Assembly: GCF_007994225.1 (NCBI RefSeq)
Contig: NZ_VLLL01000007.1
Span: 251,191-315,190 of the forward strand
DNA: 64,000 nt
DNA from: Stackebrandtia albiflava
GTDB lineage: Bacteria; Actinomycetota; Actinomycetes; Mycobacteriales; Micromonosporaceae
Direction: 5' to 3'
In this document: one piece after another, positions 33,861 to 42,563 of the stretch
Numbering within the stretch: position 1 is the first letter of the stretch
How the letters are laid out: the number at the start of each line of letters is the position of its first letter
The notes under the pieces: model-generated
The model's input: the letters and a program-made list of their open reading frames with translations, nothing else
Told to the model about the DNA's origin: nothing
The model's database searches: none
Made by a program: the position numbers and the translations under genes

Positions 33861-34556
33861 TCATCGGCCCCGGTCGACTCCGGGACGACTCGATGACGGT
33901 CGCCCGGGCCGTATCAACCGGTTCTCGTACGCCCAGATGACCACCTGTATCCGGTCCCGCAGTCCGAGTTTCGCCAATACCCGCGCCACGTGGGTCTTGA
34001 CCGTCCCCTCCGACACGAACATCCGCCTCGCGATCTCGGCGTTGCCCGCGCCTCGGGCCATCTCCAACAACACGTCCCGTTCGCGCGGTGTGAGACGGGC
34101 CGCCGGGTCCACACCCGGATCCGGCGGCCCCAAGTCCGGTCCTATGTGCTCGATGAGTCGACGGGTCGTGGAGGGCGCTATCACCGCGTCACCTCGGTGT
34201 ACGGTGCGAATCGCGGCGAGGGTGTCGGCCGCGGGAGCGTCCTTCAGGAGGAACCCCGCGGCCCCGGCCCGGATCGCGGCGAACGCGTACTCGTCCAGGT
34301 CGAAGGTCGTCAACGCGATCACACGGGGCGGATCGGGACGCGCCATGAGCCGGGACGTCGCCTCGATCCCGTCCATACGCGGCATCCGCACATCCATCAA
34401 GACCACGTCCGTTCCTGTGACGGCCAGCCGTTCCAGCGCCTCGGCGCCGTCACCCGCCTCCCCCACCACGACCATGTCCGGTTGTGAGTCGACCACCATG
34501 ACGCAACCGGTGCGCACCAGTTCCTGGTCGTCGACGACGAACACCCTGACGGTCAC
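33861..34556 (-). CDS. NarL/LuxR-family response regulator
   Basis: The 231-residue protein has a receiver domain (DDQE acidic pocket, phosphoacceptor D in LMDVRMP about residue 54, T in ALTTFD, K in LLKDA). It has a LuxR helix-turn-helix (about 150-212; LTPRERDVLLEMARGAGNAE). GTG 34556 overlaps the kinase stop by 4 bp. Partner of the histidine kinase at 34553-35767. Confidence 0.93.
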   Translation of the reverse strand: MTVRVFVVDDQELVRTGCVMVVDSQPDMVVVGEAGDGAEALERLAVTGTDVVLMDVRMPRMDGIEATSRLMARPDPPRVIALTTFDLDEYAFAAIRAGAAGFLLKDAPAADTLAAIRTVHRGDAVIAPSTTRRLIEHIGPDLGPPDPGVDPAARLTPRERDVLLEMARGAGNAEIARRMFVSEGTVKTHVARVLAKLGLRDRIQVVIWAYENRLIRPGRPSSSRPGVDRGR

Positions 34557-35767
34557 GAGTCACCCTCTCCATCGGGCCGCCGCTGGTACGGCACGCGCGC
34601 CGTCACGGTGAATCCGGCACCGTCCGGTCCCGCCGTGACGGAACCGCCCACCGCCGCGACCCTCTCCCGCATTCCGGTGAGTCCGTGGCCCGGTCCCGTG
34701 CGACGCGGTCCCGTGGCGATCGAGGTGTTCGCGACTCGCACCCGGAGTCCGGCCGCCTCCCAACGGAGTTCCAGTGTCACACCGGGCTCGGGTCCACCGT
34801 GTTTCACGGCATTCGTCAACGCCTCCTGCACCAGCCGGTACACCGCGAGCTCGGCGGCCGGACTCAACCGTCTAGTGGTACCGACGTGGTGCTCGCCGAC
34901 GGTCAGCCCCGCGTCCCGGGTCCGCCGCAGCAGTTCCGGCAGTTCCCGCAGGCCCGGCTGCGGGCCCAGAGGGGACCCCGGGTCGTCGGTGTCGGGCCGC
35001 AACACCCCCAGCAGACCCCGCATGTCCGTTAGCGCCTGCCTTCCGGTGTCCTCGATGGTGGACAGTACGCCGCCCACCCTGACGGGGTCGTCCAACACGT
35101 ACCGGCCCCCCTTGGCCTGGCCGACGACGACCGCCAGCGAATGCGAGACGATGTCGTGCATCTCCCGGGCGATACGTTGTCGCTCCCGCCGCACCGCCTC
35201 GGCGGCCTGTCCGGCCCTGCGGGCTTCGGCGTCCCGGGCCCGTTCCTCCAGCACCGCCACGTACGCCGCCTGGGTTCGCCGGTACAAGCCCAGGCTCACG
35301 CCCACGGCGCACACCGCCGTCAGGGTCACGAAGACCAGCACCGGGTGTGGCCGCAGTTCGGCCGCAACGACACCGCTGTCGTTGACGAACCGCCACGTCG
35401 CCACCCCGGCACCCGCCGGTCCCGCCACGGCGGCCACCCACGGTCCCGCACGCCCACCCCGGGCGGTCACCGAGTACAACGCGACGGGGAACACCGCGGC
35501 CGACGGGACAGTCAGGAACAGTCCCGTCATCACGACCTGAACGGTGAAACCGGCGCAGACGAGCCCGAACGACGACAGCGGGGCGCGACGGCGGACCGCC
35601 AAGGCGAGGTGGGCGACGACGATGCCGGTGCTCACACCGACCGCCTTCCCGGTCGGCATCGCGAGGAGAACCATGACGATCGACAGCGCCGCCACAGGGG
35701 CGCCGAGCAGCGTATCCGGAGCCGACCGCCGCAGAACCCGCCACATGCGGGCAGCGTAGGCGGTCAC
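34553..35767 (-). CDS. HisKA_3 sensor histidine kinase
   Basis: The 404-residue kinase has several N-terminal membrane helices (about 15-160), a coiled linker, and the dimerisation box REMHDIVSHSLAVVV with the phospho-acceptor His. HATPase motifs follow (QEALTNAVKHG, GHGLTGMRER). GTG 35767 overlaps the preceding gene by 4 bp; an ATG at 35746 is an alternative. It signals to the response regulator just downstream. Stimulus unknown. Confidence 0.92.
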   Translation of the reverse strand: MTAYAARMWRVLRRSAPDTLLGAPVAALSIVMVLLAMPTGKAVGVSTGIVVAHLALAVRRRAPLSSFGLVCAGFTVQVVMTGLFLTVPSAAVFPVALYSVTARGGRAGPWVAAVAGPAGAGVATWRFVNDSGVVAAELRPHPVLVFVTLTAVCAVGVSLGLYRRTQAAYVAVLEERARDAEARRAGQAAEAVRRERQRIAREMHDIVSHSLAVVVGQAKGGRYVLDDPVRVGGVLSTIEDTGRQALTDMRGLLGVLRPDTDDPGSPLGPQPGLRELPELLRRTRDAGLTVGEHHVGTTRRLSPAAELAVYRLVQEALTNAVKHGGPEPGVTLELRWEAAGLRVRVANTSIATGPRRTGPGHGLTGMRERVAAVGGSVTAGPDGAGFTVTARVPYQRRPDGEGDS

Positions 35768-36699
35768 GGTGTGCAGGTGGCACAGGCGGGTCGGGTCGCG
35801 CATTGGAAACGCCACGTCAGGACCACGAAGCCGCTGCCCGCCGCCAGCCAGCCACCGTAAACGGCGCTCACCATGACGACGCCGGTCCTCGAGTCGAAGT
35901 CGACGGGGCCGTCCGTCAGCCCGAGCAGTTGGGACACGGTACCGAACACCGACAGCGCACCCATGGACGTCAGGGCCGCGGACGCCGCCCATCCGGCGCC
36001 CAGGGTCGTTCTCCATACCGGCGTCCGCCGCCACCACGGCCGGATCATCGTCAGGCACAGCAGGGTCGCGGCGGTCACCGCGAGCAGTTCCCCGGTGGGT
36101 GGTCCCTCGTCGAATCCGGTGGGCCTCGCCACCGTGCCGCCCAGCCACCAGTACGCCTTGAGCAGGGGGTACGGCCACAGCGCGCCGATCGTGACGAGCC
36201 CGGGGACCCGTCGGCTCGCACGGTCGGCGGGTACCGTGCCGCACTCGGCGCAGCCGCCGCGGGTCCCCCGCGAGTGGCGCACGACGACGGACAGTACCGC
36301 GCCGCACGCGACGAGGCTGAGGAACCTGGCGGCGTACCCGGGCCAGTCGACGACGGCGAAGTCACCGGCGGGAATGCCGGTGAGGGCGAAGAAGGAACGG
36401 AAGCCGTCGAGGACGACCCCGGCCGACGACCACAGCAGCAGTGTCGCGGCCGCCCATGCCGCGACGACCGGCACGCGCGACGGGGCCGCTCCGGCCGGCC
36501 GTGTCGCGGGCGTGACCCGTGTCAGCCTCAGTGTCGTCAGGGCGCCGAGGGCGGCGCCTGCCAGGCCGATCCACCAGGGGGCGTATCCGATCGTGTAGTC
36601 GGACTCCGGTGGCAGCGACGGAAGTGTCTGCTTGACCGTGATTGCGGCGGCGGCGAGGCCGCAACCGAGGATCGCGAGGATGTGTCGGGGCGTGGTCAT
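35764..36699 (-). CDS. polytopic membrane protein upstream of a two-component system
   Basis: The 311-residue protein has about seven hydrophobic helices. It has a cytosolic or external C-x2-C pair (GGCAECG) and a C-terminal ATRPACATC segment. Coupled by GTGA to the kinase, it could be its accessory sensor or target. Family not recognised. Confidence 0.6.
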   Translation of the reverse strand: MTTPRHILAILGCGLAAAAITVKQTLPSLPPESDYTIGYAPWWIGLAGAALGALTTLRLTRVTPATRPAGAAPSRVPVVAAWAAATLLLWSSAGVVLDGFRSFFALTGIPAGDFAVVDWPGYAARFLSLVACGAVLSVVVRHSRGTRGGCAECGTVPADRASRRVPGLVTIGALWPYPLLKAYWWLGGTVARPTGFDEGPPTGELLAVTAATLLCLTMIRPWWRRTPVWRTTLGAGWAASAALTSMGALSVFGTVSQLLGLTDGPVDFDSRTGVVMVSAVYGGWLAAGSGFVVLTWRFQCATRPACATCTP

Positions 36700-36803
36700 T
36701 CGGCAATCGTGTCCGCGATGCGCCGATACGGCGTCTGTCGCGCGGCCGGTTCGGGTCCGTCAGGTGGACGATCTTCACGTGGACGGCCGCACGGTGCCGT
36801 CCG

Positions 36804-38114
36804 TTACGGGAGCGCGTAGGCGTGGACTTCGGTGCTGGTTGCGGTGACGAGGGCTTCGGCGTTGAGGTCGATGAGGCGGCCGTCGGCGAGTAGGGCCGGG
36901 CCGTCGGCGTCGAGTCCGGCGAAGACCGTCTCGGCTTCGGGTTCCGGGCCGTCGTGGTCATGTCCGGTGTGGTCGTCGATGTGGGCGTGGGTCGCGGCGA
37001 AGCACCCGTATCCGGCCGCCATCGCGTCCGGGGCCTCGATGACGGGCAGCTCCAGTGTCCACAATGTTTCGGCGTCGTGGAGGGCGGTGGCGGGACCGAG
37101 TCCGTCGTCGCTGCGGGTGACGACGACTCCGTCGGCGAACGCCACCGGCAACCCGCCCGGCGGGACCCGGGTCGCCTCGCCGTTGCCCGCGTCGATCATG
37201 ACGCCCTGCTGGTCGACATGGCCGCCCAGCAGCCGCCCGCCGGACAGGACCGGTTCGGCGTCGACCGTCTCCGGACACACCATGTCGTGCCCGGCATAGG
37301 CGAACAGCGACAGTTGCACACCCCAGACGGTCTCACCGGTGTCGATGTCGTGCCCGGCGAGTTCCGTGGCGCACTGAACCGTGTCGATGTCGGCGGACCA
37401 GGTCACGTAGCCGTCCGCCGACACCTGCCAGAGGTTCCCGGCGGGGGCGGGGTGTGTTCCGGTGACGTCGCCGGTCCGCGGGTCGATCGCCGCGAGCATC
37501 GACTCACCGGCTTCCGTGTAGGAGACGAGGACGCGGCCGGACGCGCCGGCGAGGTTCTGGTCGGCCTGTGACCAGCGCCCGGTGCGGTGACCAGCCCAAG
37601 GGACCAGGGCGGAGTCCGGGAGGTTGGCCTGCCAGACCGTGCCGGTGTCGGGGTGCCAGCCGGCGACCCCGTCGGCGGTGGGGATCACGGCGACGCCGCC
37701 GTACACGAAGCCGGTCCCGCTGGAGTCGATGTCGGCCGCGGGTTCACCGGTGTCGGCGGCGATCGCGGTGTGCGTGGCTCCGGTGTCGGCGATCAGGTAC
37801 CCGTCGAGGACATCGACGGAGGTGGTCGCCTCGTCGAACCGCCACAGTTCCTCCCCGGTGTCACCGAGTCCGATGATCGCGTCCGACGCGTGGACGGCGG
37901 TGACGGTACCGATCCGGTGGGCGGTGGTGGCGACACCCGCGTCGCCAGGCAGCGTATACGTCCATAGTGGCTCCGCGGTCTCGATCGTGAGGGCGAGTCC
38001 GCCCTCGGATTCGGGTTCGGGATCGGCGGATTCGGTGGCGGTGCATCCCGCGAGCAGCACGACGACGCCGGCGGCGAGGGCGAGACGACGGCGGGGCACG
38101 GGGCGCATCTCCAT
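36804..38114 (-). CDS. lipoprotein with PQQ-like beta-propeller
   Basis: The 436-residue protein has lipobox L-A-G-C (VVLLAGCTA) and propeller blades with repeated G-x3-W motifs (TGEELWRF, TVWQANLP, GETVWGVQ, AETLWTL). An HDHTGHDHDG-like His/Asp cluster lies near the C-terminus and could bind a divalent metal. It resembles the 29684-31051 lipoprotein in size and fold. Upstream of it lies the dispersed element copy B. Confidence 0.8.
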   Translation of the reverse strand: MEMRPVPRRRLALAAGVVVLLAGCTATESADPEPESEGGLALTIETAEPLWTYTLPGDAGVATTAHRIGTVTAVHASDAIIGLGDTGEELWRFDEATTSVDVLDGYLIADTGATHTAIAADTGEPAADIDSSGTGFVYGGVAVIPTADGVAGWHPDTGTVWQANLPDSALVPWAGHRTGRWSQADQNLAGASGRVLVSYTEAGESMLAAIDPRTGDVTGTHPAPAGNLWQVSADGYVTWSADIDTVQCATELAGHDIDTGETVWGVQLSLFAYAGHDMVCPETVDAEPVLSGGRLLGGHVDQQGVMIDAGNGEATRVPPGGLPVAFADGVVVTRSDDGLGPATALHDAETLWTLELPVIEAPDAMAAGYGCFAATHAHIDDHTGHDHDGPEPEAETVFAGLDADGPALLADGRLIDLNAEALVTATSTEVHAYALP

Positions 38115-38186
38115 GGACGGCAGTCAATCAGTTCATCGGTGCCGGCGGTGAACCGGCTCCTACAACCCGGCCACAGCGTCCCGGCG

Positions 38187-38291
38187 TTCTCCACAACCGC
38201 CGGTTATCCACAGGCGCCCGGATCCGGGCTGGACCGATGCCGGGTGGAGGTCATAGGCTCGACGCCATGGGGAGGAGGAGTGGCGGCCCCC
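38187..38291 (+). promoter_or_regulatory. dispersed DnaA-box/promoter element, copy B
   Basis: TTCTCCACA (38187-38195) and TTATCCACA (38204-38212, identical to the classical DnaA box) are followed by TGGACC (38230-38235), an 18-bp spacer, TAGGCT (38254-38259) and ATGGGGAGGAGG from 38267. The next bases to 38291 are identical to copies C and D. The predicted transcript runs into the 3' end of the toxin gene 106 bp downstream. Confidence 0.7.
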
Positions 38292-38372
38292 CAGAACCAC
38301 ATGCGGAAAGGGACCGGTCGCCTGCTCCGTGCGGCGATGACGTCTTCTCTCGCCGTGTGGCGGTGGTGGCGG

Positions 38373-39536
38373 TCAGCGGCCGGGGATCTTCTCGACCATG
38401 GTCTTTCCCCCGGTGTCGGGACCGTGCCGCTCCGAACGGTGGATCTCGTCGAGCTTGCCCTTGATCTCGGCCATGAGCTGCTGCTGGGTCAGTTGCCCAT
38501 CCGGGTACTTCTCGTAGAGGTCGATCCCGAGCTGGACGGCGAGGCGGTCGGGAGGTTGAGGTGTGCCGTTGGTCATGTAATCCGCCAGGTCGGCGCCTGT
38601 CTCCAGTTCGACATCCGTGAATCCCAGTGACTTGCCGACATAGCCGAAGTGGATGTTCGACCAGATGTCACCGCGCACCTTGTAGTCCGTACCGGGAACC
38701 TCCACGTCGGTGTTCTCGATGTCCTTGCCGGCATGCAGGATCTCCTTGATGTCCGGCTTATGGTCCCAGTCGTTGCCCGGCCATACGATGTGTGCGAAGG
38801 CTCCGTACTTCGCACCCGAAAAGAACGCCGTGATGCCCGCGATCCCTGCCTTGACGTGCGGGAGAGGAGTCGACAGGGAGAATCCGAGCATCCCGAGGGA
38901 GATGTCGGCCATCGTGTCCATGGCTTTGATGAACTGGCCCGTCACACTCGTCGGGTTCAACCGCATCTCGGTAAGGATGTACCGGGAGAGCCGATTGAAC
39001 TCCGAATCGTTCCATTCGACCTTCGTGTCGTTTCGCACCGCGGCCGCCAAGGTGGTGTCGATCCGCTCAGCCGCCGCCAGCGCCTCGCTGATCTGCCGGT
39101 TCAGTCGGGCGGCCTTCGCCTTGGGGCCGGCTACGAACATCTCATACACGCCGGGCAGTAGCGTCAGCCACTCGGCGGGGTGATCGACCGTGACCCGTCC
39201 GGTGCCGGAGATGCTCAGATTCTCGTCGGCCTCGGCTTGCGCGACGGCGCTTTCGAGCCGCGCCTTCGCCGCCGCGATCTGATCCACGGCCTCGCTGAGG
39301 ATCTTGGCGATGACACCGGCCTGGGTACTTCCGCCGGAGACGGTGCCGACACGCCGCTTCGCATCGGATACGGCGTTCTCGGCGGCAGTACCCTTCCAGC
39401 CCGGTGAATCGATGAGATCCAAGGCCTTCTGACCTCCGTCACCCGCATCGTTCAGATGACTCCCCGCTTTGCGCCACGCGGCCGCCACCGATGTCAGCGA
39501 ACTCGGGTCGGCGTCTCGCAGTTGGCTGTATTCCAT
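38373..39536 (-). CDS. ESX-exported polymorphic toxin, Ntox44 C-terminal domain
   Basis: The 387-residue protein has a WXG-like helical N-terminal domain (about 1-110; SPGWKGTAAENAV turn) and a hydrophobic/helical centre. Its C-terminal domain (about 250-385) matches my recollection of the Ntox44 (bacterial toxin 44) family: NDWDHKPDIKEIL, GDIWSNIHFGYVG, then QLGIDLYEKYPDGQLT. Ntox44 is a predicted toxin of polymorphic systems. ATG 39536 follows GGGAG. It is the third gene of a minus-strand cassette after an immunity-like and a WXG100-like gene. Likely substrate: a rival cell component; not tested. Confidence 0.78.
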   Translation of the reverse strand: MEYSQLRDADPSSLTSVAAAWRKAGSHLNDAGDGGQKALDLIDSPGWKGTAAENAVSDAKRRVGTVSGGSTQAGVIAKILSEAVDQIAAAKARLESAVAQAEADENLSISGTGRVTVDHPAEWLTLLPGVYEMFVAGPKAKAARLNRQISEALAAAERIDTTLAAAVRNDTKVEWNDSEFNRLSRYILTEMRLNPTSVTGQFIKAMDTMADISLGMLGFSLSTPLPHVKAGIAGITAFFSGAKYGAFAHIVWPGNDWDHKPDIKEILHAGKDIENTDVEVPGTDYKVRGDIWSNIHFGYVGKSLGFTDVELETGADLADYMTNGTPQPPDRLAVQLGIDLYEKYPDGQLTQQQLMAEIKGKLDEIHRSERHGPDTGGKTMVEKIPGR

Positions 39537-39592
39537 CACCACTCCCGGCGTTGATCGGTCACGAACCGACGATCATCACGCGGCGTCCGCGG

Positions 39593-39889
39593 TTATGACC
39601 CGACCGAGTCGACCATGGTCGCGGTGGACTCGTCGGTGTTCGTCAACGCGGTGTCGGTCGCTTGTATACCGTCGGCGAACTTCCCCCACTGATCGTGTTC
39701 GGTCTTGGCCCGTTTCTCCCAGGCAGCCTCCGCCTCGGCCAACGCCGCGGTCAACTGCCAGCCGGGGAGTTTCGGTTCACCGCCCTTGGCGGGGGCTTGT
39801 CCGGCCTTATGCACATGGTCGGCGGCCTTGGACGCGTGCTCGCGTGCCGCCTCGAGGGTTGAGGCGTCCTTGACGACTTCGTCGTTCAC
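39593..39889 (-). CDS. WXG100-like helper of the toxin
   Basis: The 98-residue, fully helical protein starts at GTG 39889 after CGGAGC. Size and amphipathic helices (AALAEAEAAWEKRAKTEHDQ; W at the turn) fit the small partner that co-folds with LXG/WXG toxins for type VII export. It lies between the immunity-like and toxin genes. Confidence 0.65.
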   Translation of the reverse strand: MNDEVVKDASTLEAAREHASKAADHVHKAGQAPAKGGEPKLPGWQLTAALAEAEAAWEKRAKTEHDQWGKFADGIQATDTALTNTDESTATMVDSVGS

Positions 39890-39980
39890 GTCGTGCTCCG
39901 ATTCGCCCGTGGATGGCGTCTCAGTCTATTGAGAACCTCGGCCCGGCGACAGTGTGTGTCGGGAACCTGACGTGAGTGGC

Positions 39981-40547
39981 TCAGGCCGTGGCCATACCGG
40001 TCTCCCGCAGGTAGCGGTACCAGGGGTCTTCCTCCCACCACGGTGACGACTGTTTGTCGAGGGGGCCGCGTATCTCCCGGTACCGGTCGCCGAGCGCCAC
40101 CGTGTTCACGAACTCCGCCATGTCGGCGACCTCGACCAGGATGCCGCTGTCCCAACGGTACTTGAAGTACAGGTCGAAGTAGACGATCACGTGTTCCGTC
40201 TTACGGTCCCACATCAACATGTCCTGCGGCAGGTCACCGATCTGGAGCCGGTCGCCGTCGTCGACGGGCTCACCGAGGTAGTCGACCGCCACCTGCGGCC
40301 GGACGTCGCGGTACGCCCGGATGTCGACGTCCCCGAACCGAGCGCCGTCGGTGAGCGCGTAGAACCCGGCCAGGCCCGCCGGGACTCCGTCGAGGGACGT
40401 GACGGGGTCGTACAGTGCCAGCCTCGACTCGTTGTACCGCTCGGCGTAGTCGTCGTCCTCGTCCCAGCGGCGCTCCAGTTCGGCTTCGGCGTCCAGTGCG
40501 CGCAGGCGGGCGATCTTGTCGCGCATCTCGGCAAGGTGATCGGTCAC
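39981..40547 (-). CDS. SUKH/SMI1-KNR4-like immunity protein candidate
   Basis: The 188-residue acidic protein starts at GTG 40547 behind GGGAGACGAA. The order of strands and helices (LAGFYALTDGARFGD, then IGDLPQDMLMWDRKTEHVIV and DMAEFVNTVALGDRY) resembles the SUKH fold, the commonest immunity family of polymorphic toxins. It is the first gene of the cassette with the WXG helper and Ntox44 toxin. Immunity is inferred from context. Confidence 0.65.
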   Translation of the reverse strand: MTDHLAEMRDKIARLRALDAEAELERRWDEDDDYAERYNESRLALYDPVTSLDGVPAGLAGFYALTDGARFGDVDIRAYRDVRPQVAVDYLGEPVDDGDRLQIGDLPQDMLMWDRKTEHVIVYFDLYFKYRWDSGILVEVADMAEFVNTVALGDRYREIRGPLDKQSSPWWEEDPWYRYLRETGMATA

Positions 40548-40618
40548 TTCGTCTCCCGGTACACGTGACGGCGAAAGGCAGGCTACCCGCCCGGGGCAAC
40601 CCGTTCCGACCGCCGGCG

Positions 40619-40724
40619 TTGTCCACAACCGGGCGGTTTTCCACAACCGGGAAGAACGAGCCTGGACACGACCGCGACACCGGCCCTAGGCTCGACGCCA
40701 TGGGGAGGAGGAGTGGCGGCCCCC
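40619..40724 (+). promoter_or_regulatory. dispersed DnaA-box/promoter element, copy C
   Basis: TTGTCCACA (40619-40627), TTTTCCACA (40637-40645), TGGACA (40663-40668), 18-bp spacer, TAGGCT (40687-40692), ATGGGGAGGAGG from 40700. Identical to copies B and D from -10 through 40724. It lies upstream of the immunity gene (divergent) and points into the aldolase gene end at 40778. Confidence 0.72.
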
Positions 40725-40777
40725 GCGAACGGAGCGGTGTGGAGACGGCCGGCCCGCCCCCTCACACCCGCGGCGGT

Positions 40778-41635
40778 TCACCCCTGCGGGTTCCCCGACA
40801 GGACCTTCAGGAAGTGCGCGACGGTGTCGGTCATGGCGTCTCGGGCCGCCGTCAGGTACTTGCGCGGGTCCACGTTGTCGGGGTGGGCGTCGAGGTGTTC
40901 CCGCACCGCGGCCGTGTACGCGACGTTCAACGCCGTCCCGATGTTGATCTTCACCATTCCGCCCTTGACGGCCTCGGCGAGTTCCTCGTCGGGCACGCCG
41001 GACGACCCGTGCAGCACCAGCGGCACCGTCACGGCGGCGCGGATCCGCTCGATCAGCTCGTGGTCGAGGCTGGCGTCGCGGCTGGTCATGGCGTGTGACG
41101 ACCCGACGGCGACCGCGAGCGCGTCGACACCGGTCTCGAACACGTACGCGGCGGCCTCGTCGGGGTCAGTGCGGGCGCCGGGGGCGTGCGCGGACAGGGC
41201 GGCCTCGCCCTCTTTACCGCCGACCTGGCCGAGTTCGCTCTCCACCCACAGTCCGCGGCTGTTGAGGAATTCGACGGCCCTCGACGTCTCGGCGACGTTG
41301 TCGGCGTACGGGAGTTTGGAGGCGTCGATCATGACGGAACCGAAACCGTGTTGCGGCGCGACCTCCCACAACGCGGCGTCGGTGACGTGGTCGAGGTGTA
41401 GCGCGACCGGGACGTCGGCGGTCTCGGCGACGGCGCGGGTCGCGGCGGCGATCGGCGCCAGGCGTCCATGGTGGAACTTGACGGCGTTCTGGCTGATCTG
41501 GAGTATGACGGGGCGTGCGGCGCGTTCGGCTCCGGCCACGATCGCCTCGGCGTGTTCCACGGTGATCACGTTGAACGCGCCGATGCCGGTGCCTTCGGCG
41601 GTTTCGACGAGTTCACCGGTTCCGGTCAGTGGCAT
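40778..41635 (-). CDS. class II ketose-bisphosphate aldolase (tagatose- or fructose-type)
   Basis: The 285-residue enzyme has the class II zinc-aldolase motifs: GAFNV at the N-terminus, HLDH with the catalytic Asp and first zinc His, the E-x-G block (VESELGQVGG), and the C-terminal HGSSGV and INIGT phosphate loops. It cleaves tagatose-1,6- or fructose-1,6-bisphosphate to triose phosphates. It ends the operon behind pfkB; GAGGAG in the pfkB end serves its ATG. In this context the KbaY/GatY role is more likely than glycolysis. Confidence 0.88.
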   Translation of the reverse strand: MPLTGTGELVETAEGTGIGAFNVITVEHAEAIVAGAERAARPVILQISQNAVKFHHGRLAPIAAATRAVAETADVPVALHLDHVTDAALWEVAPQHGFGSVMIDASKLPYADNVAETSRAVEFLNSRGLWVESELGQVGGKEGEAALSAHAPGARTDPDEAAAYVFETGVDALAVAVGSSHAMTSRDASLDHELIERIRAAVTVPLVLHGSSGVPDEELAEAVKGGMVKINIGTALNVAYTAAVREHLDAHPDNVDPRKYLTAARDAMTDTVAHFLKVLSGNPQG

Positions 41636-41636
41636 G

Positions 41637-42563
41637 TCATAGCTCCTCTACGTGGATGGTGCTGCGCAACCGCAGGTAGTCACGGACGTCGACCCGGCCG
41701 GCGATCGGCGCCCGCACCGACGCCGCCGACAACGCGGCCGCGCCGCGCAGTCGCCGCGGCCACGGGAGGCGGTGGGCGACGCCGTGGGCGAGACCGGCGA
41801 CGCTGGCGTCTCCGGCTCCGGTGGGGTTGCCGGTCTCGGGTCGGGCGGGAGTGGCGCGCCAGTGGCCGTCGCCGGTGACGGCGACGAGGCCGGCGGGGCC
41901 GCGGGACGCGACGACCGCTCCGGCTCCGGCGGCGCGCAGCGCCTCGGCGGCCTCCCGGGTTCCGGAGGTGCCGGTGGTGTCCAGGTGCGGCATGGCCTCG
42001 GCCAATTCTGTCGCGTTGGGTTTGACCAGGTCGGGTCGTTCCGGTAGGGCGGCGTGCAGTGAAGGACCGTCGCAGTCCAGTATGGTGTACGCGCCCGCGC
42101 GGCGTGCGGCGTGGACGAGTGTCGCGTAGGTGTCGACGGGGAGTCCGGGTGGCAACGAACCCGACAGCACCACGACACGGCTCGGTTTCGCCAGTGCGGT
42201 GTACCTGTCCAGGAAGCGGCGCCACTCGTCGCGGGTCACGTGTGGCCCGGGTTCCCAGAAGCCGGTGGCGTCGTCGGGGTCGGCGACGACCACCGCCCGC
42301 CGGGATTCGGCGGCGACCTTCGTGAAGGAGTGCCGGAGCCCGGCCGGGAGGAGCGCGGCGACACGTTCACCGGTGTGGCCGCCCAGCAAGCCGGTCGCGA
42401 TCACGGGTTCGCGGAGGGTGTGCAGGATCCTCGCGGTGTTGAGCGCCTTGCCGCCGGCCGCGTGTGTGACGTCGGTCACGCGGTGTGTCGCGTGGGGTGT
42501 GACGGGCCGGTCGAGCCGGTATGTGACGTCGAGTGCGGCGTTGAGGGCGACGGTGAGTATCAC
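41637..42563 (-). CDS. PfkB-family phosphofructokinase/tagatose-6-phosphate kinase
   Basis: The 308-residue kinase has the PfkB signatures: ALNAALDV at the start, GGKALNTARIL, and the catalytic GAGDASVAG block near the C-terminus. GTG 42563 overlaps nagA by 4 bp (ATG 42575 is alternative). It phosphorylates a sugar-phosphate for the aldolase that follows. Tagatose-6-phosphate is the expected substrate in an N-acetylgalactosamine pathway. Confidence 0.87.
   Translation of the reverse strand: MILTVALNAALDVTYRLDRPVTPHATHRVTDVTHAAGGKALNTARILHTLREPVIATGLLGGHTGERVAALLPAGLRHSFTKVAAESRRAVVVADPDDATGFWEPGPHVTRDEWRRFLDRYTALAKPSRVVVLSGSLPPGLPVDTYATLVHAARRAGAYTILDCDGPSLHAALPERPDLVKPNATELAEAMPHLDTTGTSGTREAAEALRAAGAGAVVASRGPAGLVAVTGDGHWRATPARPETGNPTGAGDASVAGLAHGVAHRLPWPRRLRGAAALSAASVRAPIAGRVDVRDYLRLRSTIHVEEL

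Noticed and set aside
34553-36307. 584-residue extension of the first histidine kinase
   Set aside because: The extra N-terminal part is antisense-like Arg-rich frame overlapping the membrane-protein gene; GTG 35767 with a 4-bp overlap is the natural start.
40700-41098. 132-residue frame starting at element copy C
   Set aside because: Only MGRRSGGP is shared with other copies, and the rest is antisense to the aldolase gene.
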